Of a stretch of 64,000 bases of DNA, positions 11,480 to 23,670 are shown piece after piece. Positions within the stretch are counted from its first letter, which is position 1, and every line of letters begins with the position of its first letter. This stretch comes from Zychaea mexicana. Its lineage: Eukaryota > Mucoromycota > Mucoromycetes > Mucorales > Lichtheimiaceae. The notes under the pieces were generated by a model. That model was not told the DNA's origin and ran no database searches. It was given only the letters and a program-made list of their open reading frames with translations. The position numbers and the translations under genes are program-made. The stretch spans positions 62,001-126,000 of the forward strand of contig NW_026516765.1 in NCBI RefSeq assembly GCF_025766255.1, read 5' to 3'.

Positions 11480-12620
11480 ATAAATTTTTCTACTTATTAT
11501 TTAAATCTTAAGATTAAGAATCACACCCCCGACATTGTTTCAGCGTGCATCTGATGCCTTGGGTATAGAGATGTACTTGTTGGTGATGAAGTTGGCATGC
11601 TGCTTAGGGTTTTCTTTAACCTACTCGTCAAGTTGTTGCTAGTTGTCCAAAGTCTCTGTAACTACTTCGGTCGGGTAAGTGGGAAAGACATAGACAAGGT
11701 GCCCAAAGGTATCAGATACAGAGGCCATTGTTATAGATGAGCAATTATCAAAACACAAAGGTACAGTACAGTCAACCCCCGTTAACGTCAACCCCGAGGG
11801 TTATTATAATCTTGGACACACATATAAATAACAATATATTATAAAAATATATTACAGACAAAAAAAAAGGTACCTGCTCTTCCCTTATTCATTAATTTAT
11901 TTAACCATCCTATATTTCTATTGTATATAAAGTTCAGCAACTTCTGTGTCCTCATCAAGGTCATCAAAATAGTTGCTTTGGGTTGCACCGTGTGGTTGGA
12001 AGCAGCAAGATCTAAAAGTGGCTCAGCTGCCCTGCCTATTATACATGGTAGACAAATCGTTTGCAGGGATAGTAACGATTGGATTAAAGCTTACTCTGGT
12101 GTTGGTTGTAGTGTTCTTATATGTCTGTCATGTATTAGTGATAGATGGTCTATCAATAAAATGAACCAGAAGGATGATAAAGATATATATTAATTTTAAG
12201 ATGCCCGATACCATTCTTTAAATTCCTAATCTATTTTGAACGATGATCTATATACTAACCCTGTAGAGCATTCAAAAATGTTGGTGAATAAAAAAGAAAG
12301 TGGTTGTCAAATATATATATTGTTCATATATAAATAAAACAGCCCGCAATTTCTTGAAGCTAGGATTTCAGCATGCTTCTGATGTGATTTTTCATTGTCT
12401 CAAGATCTTTAAAGATATGTTACATATGAGGCCCATACTTTCATTGGCTTCTTGCCCATGCTTTCAACAGTTTATATACAACAACCACAAAGCTTGCACA
12501 ATCCGCATCACTTATAGCATCTTTCATTACAGTAGCCCCATATGCTGTGTCATTTTTAGTGTCATCTAACATCCTCAGTATCCTCAACCTCTGGCTCCAA
12601 AAGAGGTACCACTATTAACA
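11480..12620 (-). pseudogene. Relic coding segments of an unidentified mobile element
   Basis: On the minus strand several short frames read like old coding sequence interrupted by stops. One at 11730-11545 begins 'MASVSDTFGHLVYVFPTYPT'. One near 11930-11990 contains 'YFDDLDEDTEVAEL'. One near 12380-12560 contains 'NDTAYGATVMKDAISDADCA'. No catalytic motif is recognisable. The closeness of a pogo-like terminal repeat at 11769 suggests a decayed DNA transposon, but the family of the coding pieces is not established and they may be unrelated to each other. Confidence 0.3.
11767..11805 (+). repeat. Pogo/Tigger-like terminal repeat end
   Basis: After a TA dinucleotide (11767-11768) the sequence begins 'CAGTCAACCCCCGTTAACG' and continues into a further 'TCAACCCCGAGG'. 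Pogo/Tigger-group elements insert at TA and characteristically start CAGT followed by an AACC..C(G/T)(A/T)TAAC-type sequence. The partner end (ending GGTTGACTG-TA) was not found within the next kilobase, so the element is probably truncated or interrupted. Confidence 0.45.
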
Positions 12621-12827
12621 TCCTTGTCGTATATGTAAGGGAAAAAAGTTCGCAAGTGTAATAATAAGAAGAATGTACCTTAGTCATATACATACTATAT
12701 TATTCTACATTAAACTACTAGTACGACGATTTCTCGCAACGAATAATAGTAGATGTATATATTACATTATAGGATCATAGCAAAGAGCTTACATTCTGTT
12801 AAGCTATTTGTCAAAGCTGCTTAGATA

Positions 12828-13125
12828 CAGGGTTTTGCACTGTTGATGGGGAAGGAAGTGGTGTTTTCAAATTTTAGGAACGAAAGAAATAAATCTAGGA
12901 GTGGATAGTTTTTCATCCCAGAGGTGATAGTTTTTAATTTTGGAAGCGATAGTTTTTCAATCCAGAGGCAGTGGTTTTTAATTTTGGAAGTGGTGGTTTT
13001 TCCAATCCAGAAACGATAGTTATTTATTCTCGAGATGATAGTTTTTCAATCTGGAGACCATAGTTTTTCATACTAGAGACCACAGTTTTCAAACTAGAGA
13101 CGATAGTTCTTCTTTTAGAGCGATG
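12828..13125 (+). repeat. Left inverted-repeat arm with ~20 bp tandem units
   Basis: About ten imperfect units of roughly 20 bp follow the terminal 'CAGGGTTTTGCAC'. Each has a core close to 'GATAGTTTTTCAATC' separated by 'CAGAGG'-, 'TTTGGAAG'- or 'TAGAGACC'-type spacers. It is complementary to the arm at 14030-14390. Confidence 0.75.
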
Positions 13126-14029
13126 CTTCATCAATCTAGAGTAAATTGTTTTCTCTATCATCTTTAAAATGTTCGGTGTTACTCTTATCAATTTCGGGTA
13201 CGTGTAGCTCAATTGTAGTATATGATATAGTAGGAATTACTACAATATTACTCCTTGCCATTAGCTACATATCGGTAAATGTGAAAAGATGAAGAAATAC
13301 GAAAAAACAGAGATGATACACCAAAAACGAGGCATACAGCTCATGATAATATTTATAAGCTTTGATATTGATATCTGCCTCCTTTATAACATACAATACC
13401 ATAGTACACATTGCTCTTACAGATATAGCAGCTACAGTAATGACAGGTTCTTTTATTGCATACGTAGTAGGATTATACAGATTAGAAGAAAAGATCATCA
13501 CCATGCTTGGCAGTTGTCCAGCAACTAACTAGCGATATACGTCATACACGTAACACCGCACAGAAAGACAAATTGTCAAGTAGCTGCAAATTAGCTTGTT
13601 ATGTATACCGATATCAACATCTTCACATACCTTTTCCTGCCCAGTAGACCGCGTTTTAAATAAGCCTGGTGCCCCTGATTTGGAGCAAATCTAGAGTGAA
13701 TGTCAGACTCTTAGACATCTCGACCTCACCAAGGGACTTTACAAACATACCCGCCTACACATGTGTACACTCTACTTGGAGTAGAGCACTATTTGATAGT
13801 GGAGGTTTTAGTGCATTATTTGCTTTTTAAATAATACCACTCCATATAAGAATTGCAGTTACAGATATGTAGATGAGAAAGGAAGTAATCATGAAACAAC
13901 ATCAGATAATCCTCGATTATGTCAAATAACCCTTTTTTTTTGGTTTGAAGAAATGATACCATTTGAGATCAATAGTTGGCTATAGTCAATAGTTAGAGAC
14001 CTCTAACTATACTCATAAGACTATTGTCG

Positions 14030-14390
14030 CTAGATTAGAAAACTATGGTCTCTAGAATGAAAAACTATGGTCTGCAGATTGAAAAACTATCATCTCTGTA
14101 AGTTGAAAAACTATCATCTCTAGAATGAAAAACTATCGTCTTTGGATTGAAAAACCACCACTTCCAAAATTAAGAAAACCACTGCCTTTGGATTGAAAAA
14201 CTATTTTCAGATTTTCCTTACAATCTGTGATACCTTGCGTAGACCAAAAAATAAATTGGTCGCTCGAGCAGCTCTGAAATTTAAAAATTATCACATCTGG
14301 GATGAAAAACTATCCACTCCTAAATTTATTTCTTTCGCTTCCAAAATTTAAAAACACCACTTCCTTTCCTTTTAACAGTGCAAAATCCTG
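14030..14390 (-). repeat. Right inverted-repeat arm with ~20 bp tandem units
   Basis: Complementary to 12828-13125, with units of the form 'GAAAAACTATCATCTCTAGA'. The arm is interrupted near 14212-14275 by about 60 bp with no counterpart in the left arm. It ends with 'AACAGTGCAAAATCCTG'. Confidence 0.75.
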
Positions 14391-14415
14391 TCCTCCAAAG
14401 GACGACAAGCAATTC

Positions 14416-16182
14416 ATGATGCCATCATCGACCGAATTACCACCACAACACTTTGCAGCACAGCAGCAGCAACCACAACAACAACCATTGACTCCTCCAT
14501 TGCAAATGAAACAAGAGTATCTACCTACCAGCATGACACCTCCTCCTACACTTGCAGGCCTACATCATCTCAACAACAACGCGTCTACGCCTACGCTCCC
14601 AAGCATGCATTCGACATCGCCCGTGTCGCCTCGAACAGCAACAACACCCTCGCCGGGCAGTTCACGTAGCTCAGCGTCGGTCGTCAACCTCTCCGTAGGC
14701 GACCAACTGCTCGACCATTCGCATCTGAAGCCTGGCAACCATGCATCGCTCTTGTCGTATGCGCAAACAATCAACATGTATCGCGAGAATGCGAAAAAGA
14801 CAAACAGTCCGAGCGTCCAGTGTGATTTTGCCATCTTCATGGTCGAAGCGGCTAAGCCATTGACTGGACCTGAGGAGGAAACGACGCGTTGGGAATACTT
14901 GAGCGAGGCAGAAAAGTTGTTGAAACAATTATCGTCGCGTGGACATGCCGAGTCGCAGTATTATCTCGGAAATCTGTATGCTTCTGGATTGTTGAACAAG
15001 AAGAACAACAACAAGATTGACTTTGATAAGGCGTTTCCTTTGTTCGTCCAGGCAACGAAACATCATCATGCTGATGCTGCATACAGGTTCGTTTCTCTCT
15101 CTCTCTCTGTCTCTCCTCATTGTTTTAAAATGCTGGATGGTTGAGGAATGGAAAACACTGAGGAGGATAGATATATACCCCAAGTCTCTGAAGTTTCGAT
15201 AATTAGGGCAGCAAAGTGCTACGAAGATGGACTTGGGTGTCGCAAGGATAGACCCAAAGCCGTTCAGTTTTACAGGTAATTTAATTGTCCCCCTCCCCCG
15301 CCATCCGTACTCCCCTTTGGACCACGTTGTAATTCCTCCCATTATATCATCCAATGGGGATGACGGGTTGGATGAGTCGCGGATATATGATGGTTGGTTG
15401 ATCATTGTGGTCCGTCGGAGGAGGAGAAAGGAGGTTGAAGTGTGTGGGACGGAGAAAAAAAGATTTACGACAAATGGAACTAAAACGGTGCATTTGCCAT
15501 TTATAGAAAGGCGGCTACACAAAGCCATCCAGCGGCCATGTACCGTCTGGGCATAGCAGAGTTAAATGGCGAATTGGGTATTTCGAAAAACGCACGGGAC
15601 GGGGTGAAATGGCTGAAACGGGCATCTGAGGCGGCGACCAGTGAATATCCGCACGCAGTCCACGAGCTGGGTGTGCTGCATGAGAAGGGCATTGACAATG
15701 TCGTGTTTGTTGACCTGGAGTATGCTGCTTCATTGTATGCACAAGCGGCCGAGTTGGGTTATGCACCTTCGGCGTTTCGACTGGGCGAGTGCTACGAATA
15801 TGGCAAACTCAAGTGTGCCCAAGACCCCGCCTTGTCGATCCACTACTATACAATTGCTGCTCAGCAAGGGCACCGCGACGCTTGCTTTGCCCTCACCGCA
15901 TGGTATCTCGTCGGCTCGCCCGGGATTTTGCCTCAGTCAGACGAGCAGGCGTATGTGTGGGCGCGGCGTGCGGCTGAAAAGGAATTTCCCAAGGCTGAAT
16001 ATGCGGTGGGTTATTTCACCGAGGTCGGAATCGGCACCGTCAAAAACGCTCAAGAAGCCATGGAGTGGTACAAGAAGGCAGCGGAACACGGGGATAAACG
16101 GGCAATCCAGCGACTTCAAGGCAAGGTCCAAGGCGGTAAATCGAATAAAAAGAAGAACGGTGACGACTGTGCCATCATGTAG
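14416..16182 (+). CDS. Sel1-repeat chitin synthase regulator, Skt5/Chs4-like, with CAAX box
   Basis: Skt5/Chs4 proteins bind and activate chitin synthase III and are held at the membrane by a C-terminal prenyl group. Exons 14416-15086, 15207-15275 and 15507-16182 join in phase to 471 residues. The first ~115 residues are Gln/Pro/Ser-rich and disordered. Seven or so Sel1 (TPR-like) repeats follow from about residue 165, with repeated 'A..LG..Y..G' patterns such as 'AESQYYLGNLYASG', 'AMYRLGIAELNGELG' and 'AEYAVGYFTEVGIG'. The tail is Lys/Gly-rich and ends in Cys-Ala-Ile-Met, a CAAX box predicted to be farnesylated. The start is the first of two adjacent ATGs. The open frame runs on upstream into the inverted-repeat arm of the adjoining element, so the original N-terminus or first exon may have been altered by that insertion. 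Confidence 0.85.
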
Positions 16183-18377
16183 AACAGATCCTCCAAGCTC
16201 CTTCAGACACCAGCACCCCACAACGCATCAAACAGGCTACTCGGTTTCCCAACTCAAATACACATTGAATACACGACACACTTCATCTTGCTATCTAATC
16301 CACACTTCATTGCAATCTGACGACACCGACGACGACGTCTTTACCATGCACAATAACTTATATATATTAATATTATACATACTCTATTTACAGCAGCACA
16401 TGACTTTCTCGGCGCCCTCTTCTCTATCATCATCACACCGTACATTTATTACACATCTATTCTGCTCCTCCTCCACGATCCAGCACACGTTTCTTTTATA
16501 CATTGCATCACTATTTGGCAAAAGAATACCATTTTTTTCACATTATATATTGGAAAAACATTCACACACAGAAAAAAAAACACATGCAAAGAAAGCGTGG
16601 TTTTCGCATTCAGCTTTACATGTTTCCAATGCAAGTTCGCATAGCGGCAAAATATCAATATGTTCACGGGCAAAAGAACATCCGGCTTCTATTCGTTTTC
16701 AAAACCACCGCCACCACCACCCGGAGCAATCGACACACATCATGTAGCACCACATGTATTGGAGCGCAAATCCATTAGTGCACCATGTCTTACTCTGATG
16801 ACCCGTGATCAACAGATATGCTGTGGCTAATACGGACTTTGTATGAACCTTCTACTGTTAATTTGACGGGTTAAATATAAAAAAATATTAATTATAAATA
16901 TTTGCCTAGAAATACACACAACGCATAGTAACACCAAAAACAACAACAGGAACAAGAGGGATAACGAATGCAAGAGTGTCGTGACCGTGAGCTGCTGATG
17001 CGCAGATCTTTTGAAATTTTTAAACCTGATAAAGTTCAAGGAGTATATGGAAGAAGAAGAAGAAGAGGCAAACCTTTAATGTTTTGAGATGTAAATATGC
17101 AATTAATCATTTTACGTTTTTCCGAATAATTGGATGATCAATCTAGTTGCTCAAATGATCAAAAGGTCTTGTTTGCTTATTGGTACGATAGGCTTCTTCC
17201 TCTTGCTGTATATACATCGGGGTTCTAGATCGGGTGTGGTCCATAATTAGAAATGCTCATGCGGATTATTGCAACAACAAGAAGTATAGTGCGGTTTGTT
17301 TGTAGGACAAGGTCGCACTGTTTGTACACAGGCACAAGCTTGGGGAAGGTTGGGAAAAGTCAATGCCGTTTGTTGTTTATATGATCAAGTCTACATTCTA
17401 TGTTATACTTGTCACTGAATGACGGGCAAATTACTAGTAGTAAAACTAGGTACTGAGTTCGGTTTGATTAGCTCTGATTGGGGGCCCGGTGGTTCCGATA
17501 ATACCTCAACAGTTGTCTGACTTGGGAGCGGCATTGAGTCACGTATATGCATCGACTTTACGACTTTTTTGATGTGGGTCGATAAACAACAACAACGGGA
17601 TGCCGTATAATCTTACTCGTGATCTTTCCCTCTTCCCAGTAGTCTCGACCGCACTCTAAGATTGAAAGATCTAGAACAACAGTTGTCTTGTGTTTCTATA
17701 GAGAACAAAGCGGATGGGTATGATAAATTATAGCCTTTTTCTCTTTGGGCCAAATTCATATACTTTCCGCTGACCTCCAAAATTAGTCCTTCCGACCCGT
17801 CCGCAATACAGCATATGCCCAGGCAGGAGGAGTATATCTTGCGAAATTTGTCATGTTGAATTGCATCTGCATGGTGGAGAGGACGTATAGCTTTTTGGGT
17901 ATCCACGGGTAGTAAGCATCATTAGGGTGATCCCAGTGTAGTGGGTCAACGCTGGCTCGCTCGACCCGATCATTGGTTGCAATTATTTATATGGATGTGT
18001 CCCCGTTCAAAGAAAGGAAATTAAAGGTGCTGCCTCTTTGTTTATGTGATTGGGGTTTCATTGTACCCTACTTGGCTGGCTGGCTAGCTAGCCTTCTTGA
18101 AGTGCTCTTGTGCAGCAACAGTCGGTCAATAATGACAACAACCGTAGCAGCAGGACGAAACAATGCAGGCAATGTGTGTGGAAAACACTAGCAGCAACAA
18201 CAACAACAAACAGTTCAACAGTGAGAGCCGATCCGTTTGCCTTTCCAACTCGACCAAGTCGTCCATTTATCCTTTGTGCTTGATTTGGAAAAGGGGTGTG
18301 GGTGAAGGGAGGGGTGGCTATACTTTTTTGCACTGTTAGTACAGGATTTCGGAGAAACAAGCCATCAATCATCACTT
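16183..18377. other. Intergenic region, no gene seen
   Basis: About 2.2 kb between two plus-strand genes. It includes the 3' region of the Skt5-like gene and the upstream region of the next gene. Open frames are short and show no domain. A short GAA run lies near 17050. No tRNA or transposon was recognised. Confidence 0.4.
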
Positions 18378-18484
18378 TGCTCTCTCTCGTTCTCTTCTCT
18401 TTGCTTTCCTTTCTTTTTCTCTCTCTCTTCTCTCTCTCTTTCTCTTCTTCCTTGTCCTTCTTCTTTTTCCTTTTCTTCTTTTAC
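18378..18484 (+). promoter_or_regulatory. Polypyrimidine tract before the ArAE_2/FUSC-like start codon
   Basis: About 105 bp of almost pure C/T on the plus strand, ending 45 bp before the ATG at 18529. Long CT tracts just upstream of start codons are common in fungal core promoters and 5' leaders. Its role here is inferred. Confidence 0.5.
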
Positions 18485-18528
18485 TATCAAAGCAAGCAGA
18501 CAAAGAAACACAACACAACACACGGCAA

Positions 18529-21500
18529 ATGAATAAGGAAGCCTTTGTCACCCAACTCAGCTTTCATTTCTCCCCGGCATCTGCGCACATCCTCCCACTC
18601 CAGGACATACGGCAGCGGCTACGCGGTATATGGGACTCGCTGACATGGCCCGTGATAAAACGTATTCTCAAGGCTGATCTGGCCGTTACACTTATCTTTG
18701 CGCTGCTGTTTGTGGAACCGGTGCGACAATACACCGAATATGGACTCATCCTGGCCCAGGTGGCTGTGGAATTCATCCATCCTGCCAAATCCTATGGTTC
18801 CGTTGGCGAGGTATAGAAATTAAAAAGAAAATCACTCTCCTACTCTCGTGCTCTCGTTTTTCCCCTTTCTTTCAACAAAACCATCGTCCCTGGAAGAGAA
18901 CGAGACTCCTACACAAATGACAACCAACCAACCAACCAACCAACCCCTGGAATCTTGGATGATGGAAGATAATAATTGGTTTTTTGGTTAATCCCAACGT
19001 CTCTCTTTACTGGACCTTTTATTTCAAGATAGGATATCGTGTTTGGATCCATCATGTGCAGTGTCTCTGCAGCATGGTCGCTGCTCGGTACCTACTGTGC
19101 CTCGCTCCTCCGTGATCCATCGAATCCAGAAATGGCACAGCCCAGAGTCGCAGGCGTGCTTGTTGCTTTCTTGCTGGTCGGCGCATTCGTTCTAAACTAT
19201 TGTCGTGTCAAAATCGACCAATGCAATGTGGGAGGTAAGACCCCAAAAAGCTTTCAAATAACGTTATTTTATTTTTCTGTGTTTCCTGTGTGGTCCCTGA
19301 AACTATGTCGATCTTTCGCACTATTCCACGCATATTTACACTCATCCCACCTCACCCCCCCCCCCCACATATATAAAATGGCGCTCCTATTTCTACTATT
19401 TCTGCTTTCTATAATTACTTGTTTAATATTTCATCCTCGATCAGCGGTCCGTCCGTCGTTGAGAATAATGCAGAAACCAACACGTTTACCATTGTTTTTG
19501 TGAGTTTAGGAATGCTGTCTGCCACAATCCTAGTCATCAGCCTCACAACAGCTATCGTTGATCGCCAGTGGCAACCATGGCATGTGGCAAGTGTCTATAT
19601 CCATAAGACGACGATACTAGAGAAACAGGGATCTTGCATAATGTAAACTCACCCGTGACACATTTTGGTTATTGTAGCTGCAGAATTTCTTTTCGATCCT
19701 GAGCGGACTCGTGATAGTATTCATCATCTGCATTGTCGTGTGGCCAGAAAATAGCACCAAAATTTATGTGCAGCAATTAGTCAAAACCTTAGAGACGTTC
19801 GACAGCATAGCGCAGCGCCAAGTCGACGGCTTCCTGCATATCAACGCAACGCCTCGGGAACAATACATTTACCCATCTCGCAGCAGCCATTCAGCTCCCC
19901 CAGAACCGCTTGCAGCCGTGCATCGCTCCATCGATCAGCACTTGCTCTCTCTCGTCCAGATCAAACGTGTCGTCCGTCGCGAAGCCTCGTTCAACTACAT
20001 GGCTCCACGCGACGTCAGCGACATGACCCGCTTGGTGAAAAAGATGCGTGTCCCGCTGCAGGGTGTCAGCATGAGTCGGACGATGGAGGAGAATATGCGC
20101 AAGGCGCAGACGCGTCGACATATTGCCAATCGTCTCAAGAAATTTGCTGCACAAGACAATTTAGATCCGATCAAGACCCCGCAGCAGGAACGCATGAGTT
20201 ATAGCGGCCAGAGTTTCACCACGATGGGCAGCGACAACGCCGCAAATGACTCGGGGGATGAAGGACCCTGTTGGGACAACAATGGCAGTTGTGATAGTAG
20301 CAGTAGCAGCAGCAGCAGCAGTGATAGCTCCGACGACGACGATGATCATGATGATGATCATGACGCTGATTATGACGAGAAAAAAGACCATGCTCCTGCA
20401 GCACAGAGATCAGGAAGGACGACGACGAGTAGTGATATGCCCGGTCGGCCCTCAACATCGACAGCTGCAACGCTTCACAATGGTACCATCAACGGCGGTG
20501 ACGGTGTCCGGAAATACAGCGAGGATGGCGGGATTGCAGGGAGTGGTATCGACATCGACAGCGGAAACAACACGCCCGACCACCAGCACATCACCATCAG
20601 CGTACCCGAAGACGAGGCGACATTTACAGGGAGCACATGGCGACGCGAATACGACGATGTCATCAAGACGGTCCGACCCATCTACAGCGAACTATCACAG
20701 GCATGTTCCACCGCCATCCATGAATCAACACAACGCCTATACCGAATGCAGCACATTGATCCACGATACCAAAACAAGCCGTTTCTGTACCGCCTTTTCG
20801 CATGCGACAAGACCACGCCCGGTTCCGTCAGCGACATGGACCCGTCCGTGCCATTAATACGAGCAATCCAGAAATTCGATGCGCACCGTCTACGAGGACT
20901 CGAGCGTCTATACCACAACAACAACGGCCACGGTGAGCAACAACCCATCCCACGTCGCATTCTGTTCTTGCTGCTCCATTTCCAATTCAATCTGCGCGGC
21001 TATGCCGAACGCGTCTACACACTCTCATCGCTTATTTATGAGATGGATCAGGCGCGCAAGCGACGACGCATGTGGCTTCCGCATCTTTCCGTGCGAAAAT
21101 GGTTCAGACACCGGAATTCAGAGGCAGATGTTGGACTCGATCCACCCGCTGCGGTTGTTGCCGAGAACAATCTCCATCATCCATCCGTGGCAGGCGGGTT
21201 ACAACGCTCGTTATCGCGACGCACAACGACGATTTTGAATACAATGACGATTGATGCGCTGGTGGCTGAACAGGAGCAGCAGCACGAGGCTGACGTCGAA
21301 GAAGAACGCGCGGGCCATTTGGCCATACCGGTGCGTGGCAAGTTGTCGCATTCGAAACGAAAACGAAAGAGCTCGGCAGCCGCAGCGGTGGCGACCATGG
21401 CTGCGCTGGATAATCAGGCACTCGATCCGGCCATGTACCACGATCCCGATGTGGCCTACCCGACAACACGTATCCAGCGTACGTTTTTCAAATGGTGGAT

Positions 21501-23187
21501 GTTTTATAAGAATTTCATCTGCTCTGCCGATACGGTCTTTGCTTTGCGTGCTTGTATTGTCGTCATGGCATTGACACTGCCGGGCTTTGTCGAAGAGTCC
21601 ATCGACTGGTATCTACGAGCACGTGGCCAATGGGCTGCTGTCGTTGCGCTCGTTTGGATGGGGCCCTCTGTTGGCAGTAACTTTTTCGGGTAAGGCAGTA
21701 TTTGTTTTGTATCTCTCACGTGAGGCAACAAAAAGAAGGGAACTTTGACCGTTTTTTCTTTTCTTCTCGGTGGGTCGGGCAGGTTGATGGTTCGCACCGT
21801 AGGCACATTTGTAGGCGCCATCTGTTCACTCTTGATCTGGGAGATCAGTCAAACCAACCGTGCTGCCATGATCATTTTGGTCTTTCTATTCAATTTGCCC
21901 TGGTGGCTGATTTATCTGAATGGCAAGTTTTGGAAGGCTACGGGCCTCTTTTCCCTCATCACAACGTCTATCAGTAAGTTTTAACTCGGTCGCAGGGTGG
22001 TGGTACCACCACTGTGTGTGTGTGTTACAGGACAACAAATATTTCTGTGTGGACTGACCTTTTTTTGTATGCTTATATTAAAGTTGTCGGTTACGCACAC
22101 AACTACAGGATGTCAGGCCGTGACATTTCTGTGTTTGAAGTCACTTATGAGGTAATGTAACAATGCATTTTGCATGACTGGCATTGCATACACCTGCTTT
22201 CCAACTCCCTTGTCTTTGTTTTACGCCGCATCTGTTGGGGGGGGAGTTGGTTGATGGCGGGGAAATACTACCTTGAGCTATACAGCAGCATTGGCTAACC
22301 AACAACTTATTGTAATACAGAGAACCGTTGCTGTGCTTGCTGGAGTAGTTGCGGCACTGGTAATCAGTATATTCCCATATCCTCGTACAGGCCGAGTCGA
22401 ACTACGACATCGAATCTCTCGAACACTCGGCGACGCCGCTGCACTCTACTCCTCCTTCCTTGCGCTACTGCTCAAGAACGGCTACCACGAAACCGAAATC
22501 CGCATGAGCAACCGCAAAGTGTTTCGCACGGTCGCTGCTGAAATACGCAAACAGATCAAAGGCCAGCGTGTTCTGCTCGAACAAAGTCGGTTTGAACCTG
22601 CGTTGCGAGGGGTTTTCCAAGAACACAAGTATATCCAAATCTTACAAGTACTCGATAACTTGGTCAACTTGATGATTGAGATGGAAAATGCTTTGGAACG
22701 GATCCATGAAAGCTGGCGTATCGAATTGGTGCGCGATACGTGGAAAGAACGAAAGAATGCAGTAAGTTCAAAAAAAAAAGAAGAAAGCTGTCTTTTATCT
22801 TCCACATACACACACTCTCTTTGTTGTTTCTACAAGTGATGAGATGGAATGTATTCGTATACTGATGATGTGCTCGGGTTGGTTTGATTTGATTAGATCG
22901 CATCTTTTTTGACGGCACTCTACGTAGGAGCCAATGCTCTCAGTAACAAGACGCCATTGCCGCCGTATGTGCTACGACCGACGCGGGCACGTCGTATATT
23001 GACAAACAAGGCACGCCTGATACCCAATCTACTGCCTGAACGGCTGGCAGATCCAGAATATACCTACTACAGTGCTTATTTGATGTGTTCCGAACAACTG
23101 GCTGTTGAAATCGAATTACTAATATCTACAATTCGTGATCTTGTAGGACCTGACAGTGTCAGTGTCTGGCTTGATTATCGCCATTAA
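18529..23187 (+). CDS. Large ArAE_2/FUSC-like membrane transporter (Bre4-type), eight exons
   Basis: A membrane protein of the fungal aromatic-acid-exporter/FUSC-like group (Bre4-type); the substrate is unknown. Exons are 18529-18810, 19033-19234, 19474-19583 (or 19586), 19678-21689, 21783-21973, 22084-22151, 22321-22761 and 22897-23187, all in phase, about 1,198 residues. An N-terminal membrane block starts at residue ~40 ('VIKRILKADLAVTLIFALLF'). A matching second block starts at ~870 with 'FALRACIVVMALTLPG', then 'QWAAVVALVWMGPSVG', 'GTFVGAICSLLIW' and 'VAVLAGVVAALVISIF'. Between them lies a long cytosolic-type linker inside exon 4. It carries a Ser/Asp/His-rich low-complexity stretch (genomic 20290-20390) and Arg-rich segments. 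The exon 3 end offers a GT donor at 19584 or a GC donor at 19587. The C-terminal ~300 residues are soluble. A polypyrimidine tract precedes the start. Confidence 0.85.
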
Positions 23188-23322
23188 AAAAAAAGGCATC
23201 CATTCTTACTCTTTTCTAAAATGTGTATAGTTTTCAATCATATATCCGTTCACCCTTATATTCATCCATCACCACTATCATCTTACTTCATCATTGTTCA
23301 TCTGTCATCATTTTCTCTCTCA

Positions 23323-23328
23323 AATAAA
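23323..23328 (+). terminator. Candidate poly(A) signal of the ArAE_2/FUSC-like gene
   Basis: A canonical AATAAA, followed by further AATAAA-like repeats to 23341, lies about 136 bp after the stop codon at 23187. A convergent gene ends at 23671. Confidence 0.5.
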
Positions 23329-23670
23329 ATAAATAAATAAATGAAGCATGTCAAAATAGCTATAATAAAATCGAGATATAGTATAGTATAATATAATATG
23401 AATATAATAGAAACATACAAGAAAGAAAAAAAAGACAAAAAGGAATGGTGGGAAGGATGTTGATACAGAATATAAAAAAAGCGTAAGTAATATACGAGAT
23501 TATAATGAAAGTGACATGTATATAAGTTGATGTGAGCGTGTGAGTGCGTGTGTATAAGGTTAAAAGGGGAAATTGTGTTGTTTGAGCAAAAAGTTATCTT
23601 CCTTTTTTTTTGAGTATCTGTGTTTCCAGCCAGTAGTGTATTTTATATAATATGTACAAATATTATAAGT

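Larger units (their letters stand above)
12828..14390. mobile_element. 1.56 kb non-autonomous element with long inverted repeats
   Basis: The left end reads 'CAGGGTTTTGCACTGTT' and the right end is its near-perfect complement, 'AACAGTGCAAAATCCTG'. The inverted similarity extends about 300 bp inward on each side. Each arm is made largely of degenerate ~20-22 bp tandem units built on 'GATAGTTTTTCATCC' (left) or 'GAAAAACTATCATCTCTAG' (right). The ~0.9 kb interior (13126-14029) encodes nothing recognisable, so the element is non-autonomous. I could not see a target-site duplication. The right end lies 26 bp before the apparent start codon of the Skt5-like gene. Confidence 0.75.

Noticed and set aside
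14929..15528. Minus-strand open frame of 199 codons
   Set aside because: It lies antisense across exons and introns of the Skt5-like gene. Composition and conserved Sel1 repeats support the plus strand.
15641..16747. Plus-strand open frame of 368 codons
   Set aside because: It is an out-of-frame shadow over Skt5-like exon 3. The real frame carries Sel1 repeats and the CAAX box.
17613..17906. 97-codon minus-strand frame in the spacer after the Skt5-like gene
   Set aside because: No domain, no ATG context or splice partner; composition is not distinctive.
20246..20857. 203-codon frame within the ArAE_2/FUSC-like linker
   Set aside because: Shadow frame in a low-complexity GC-rich exon; no domain.
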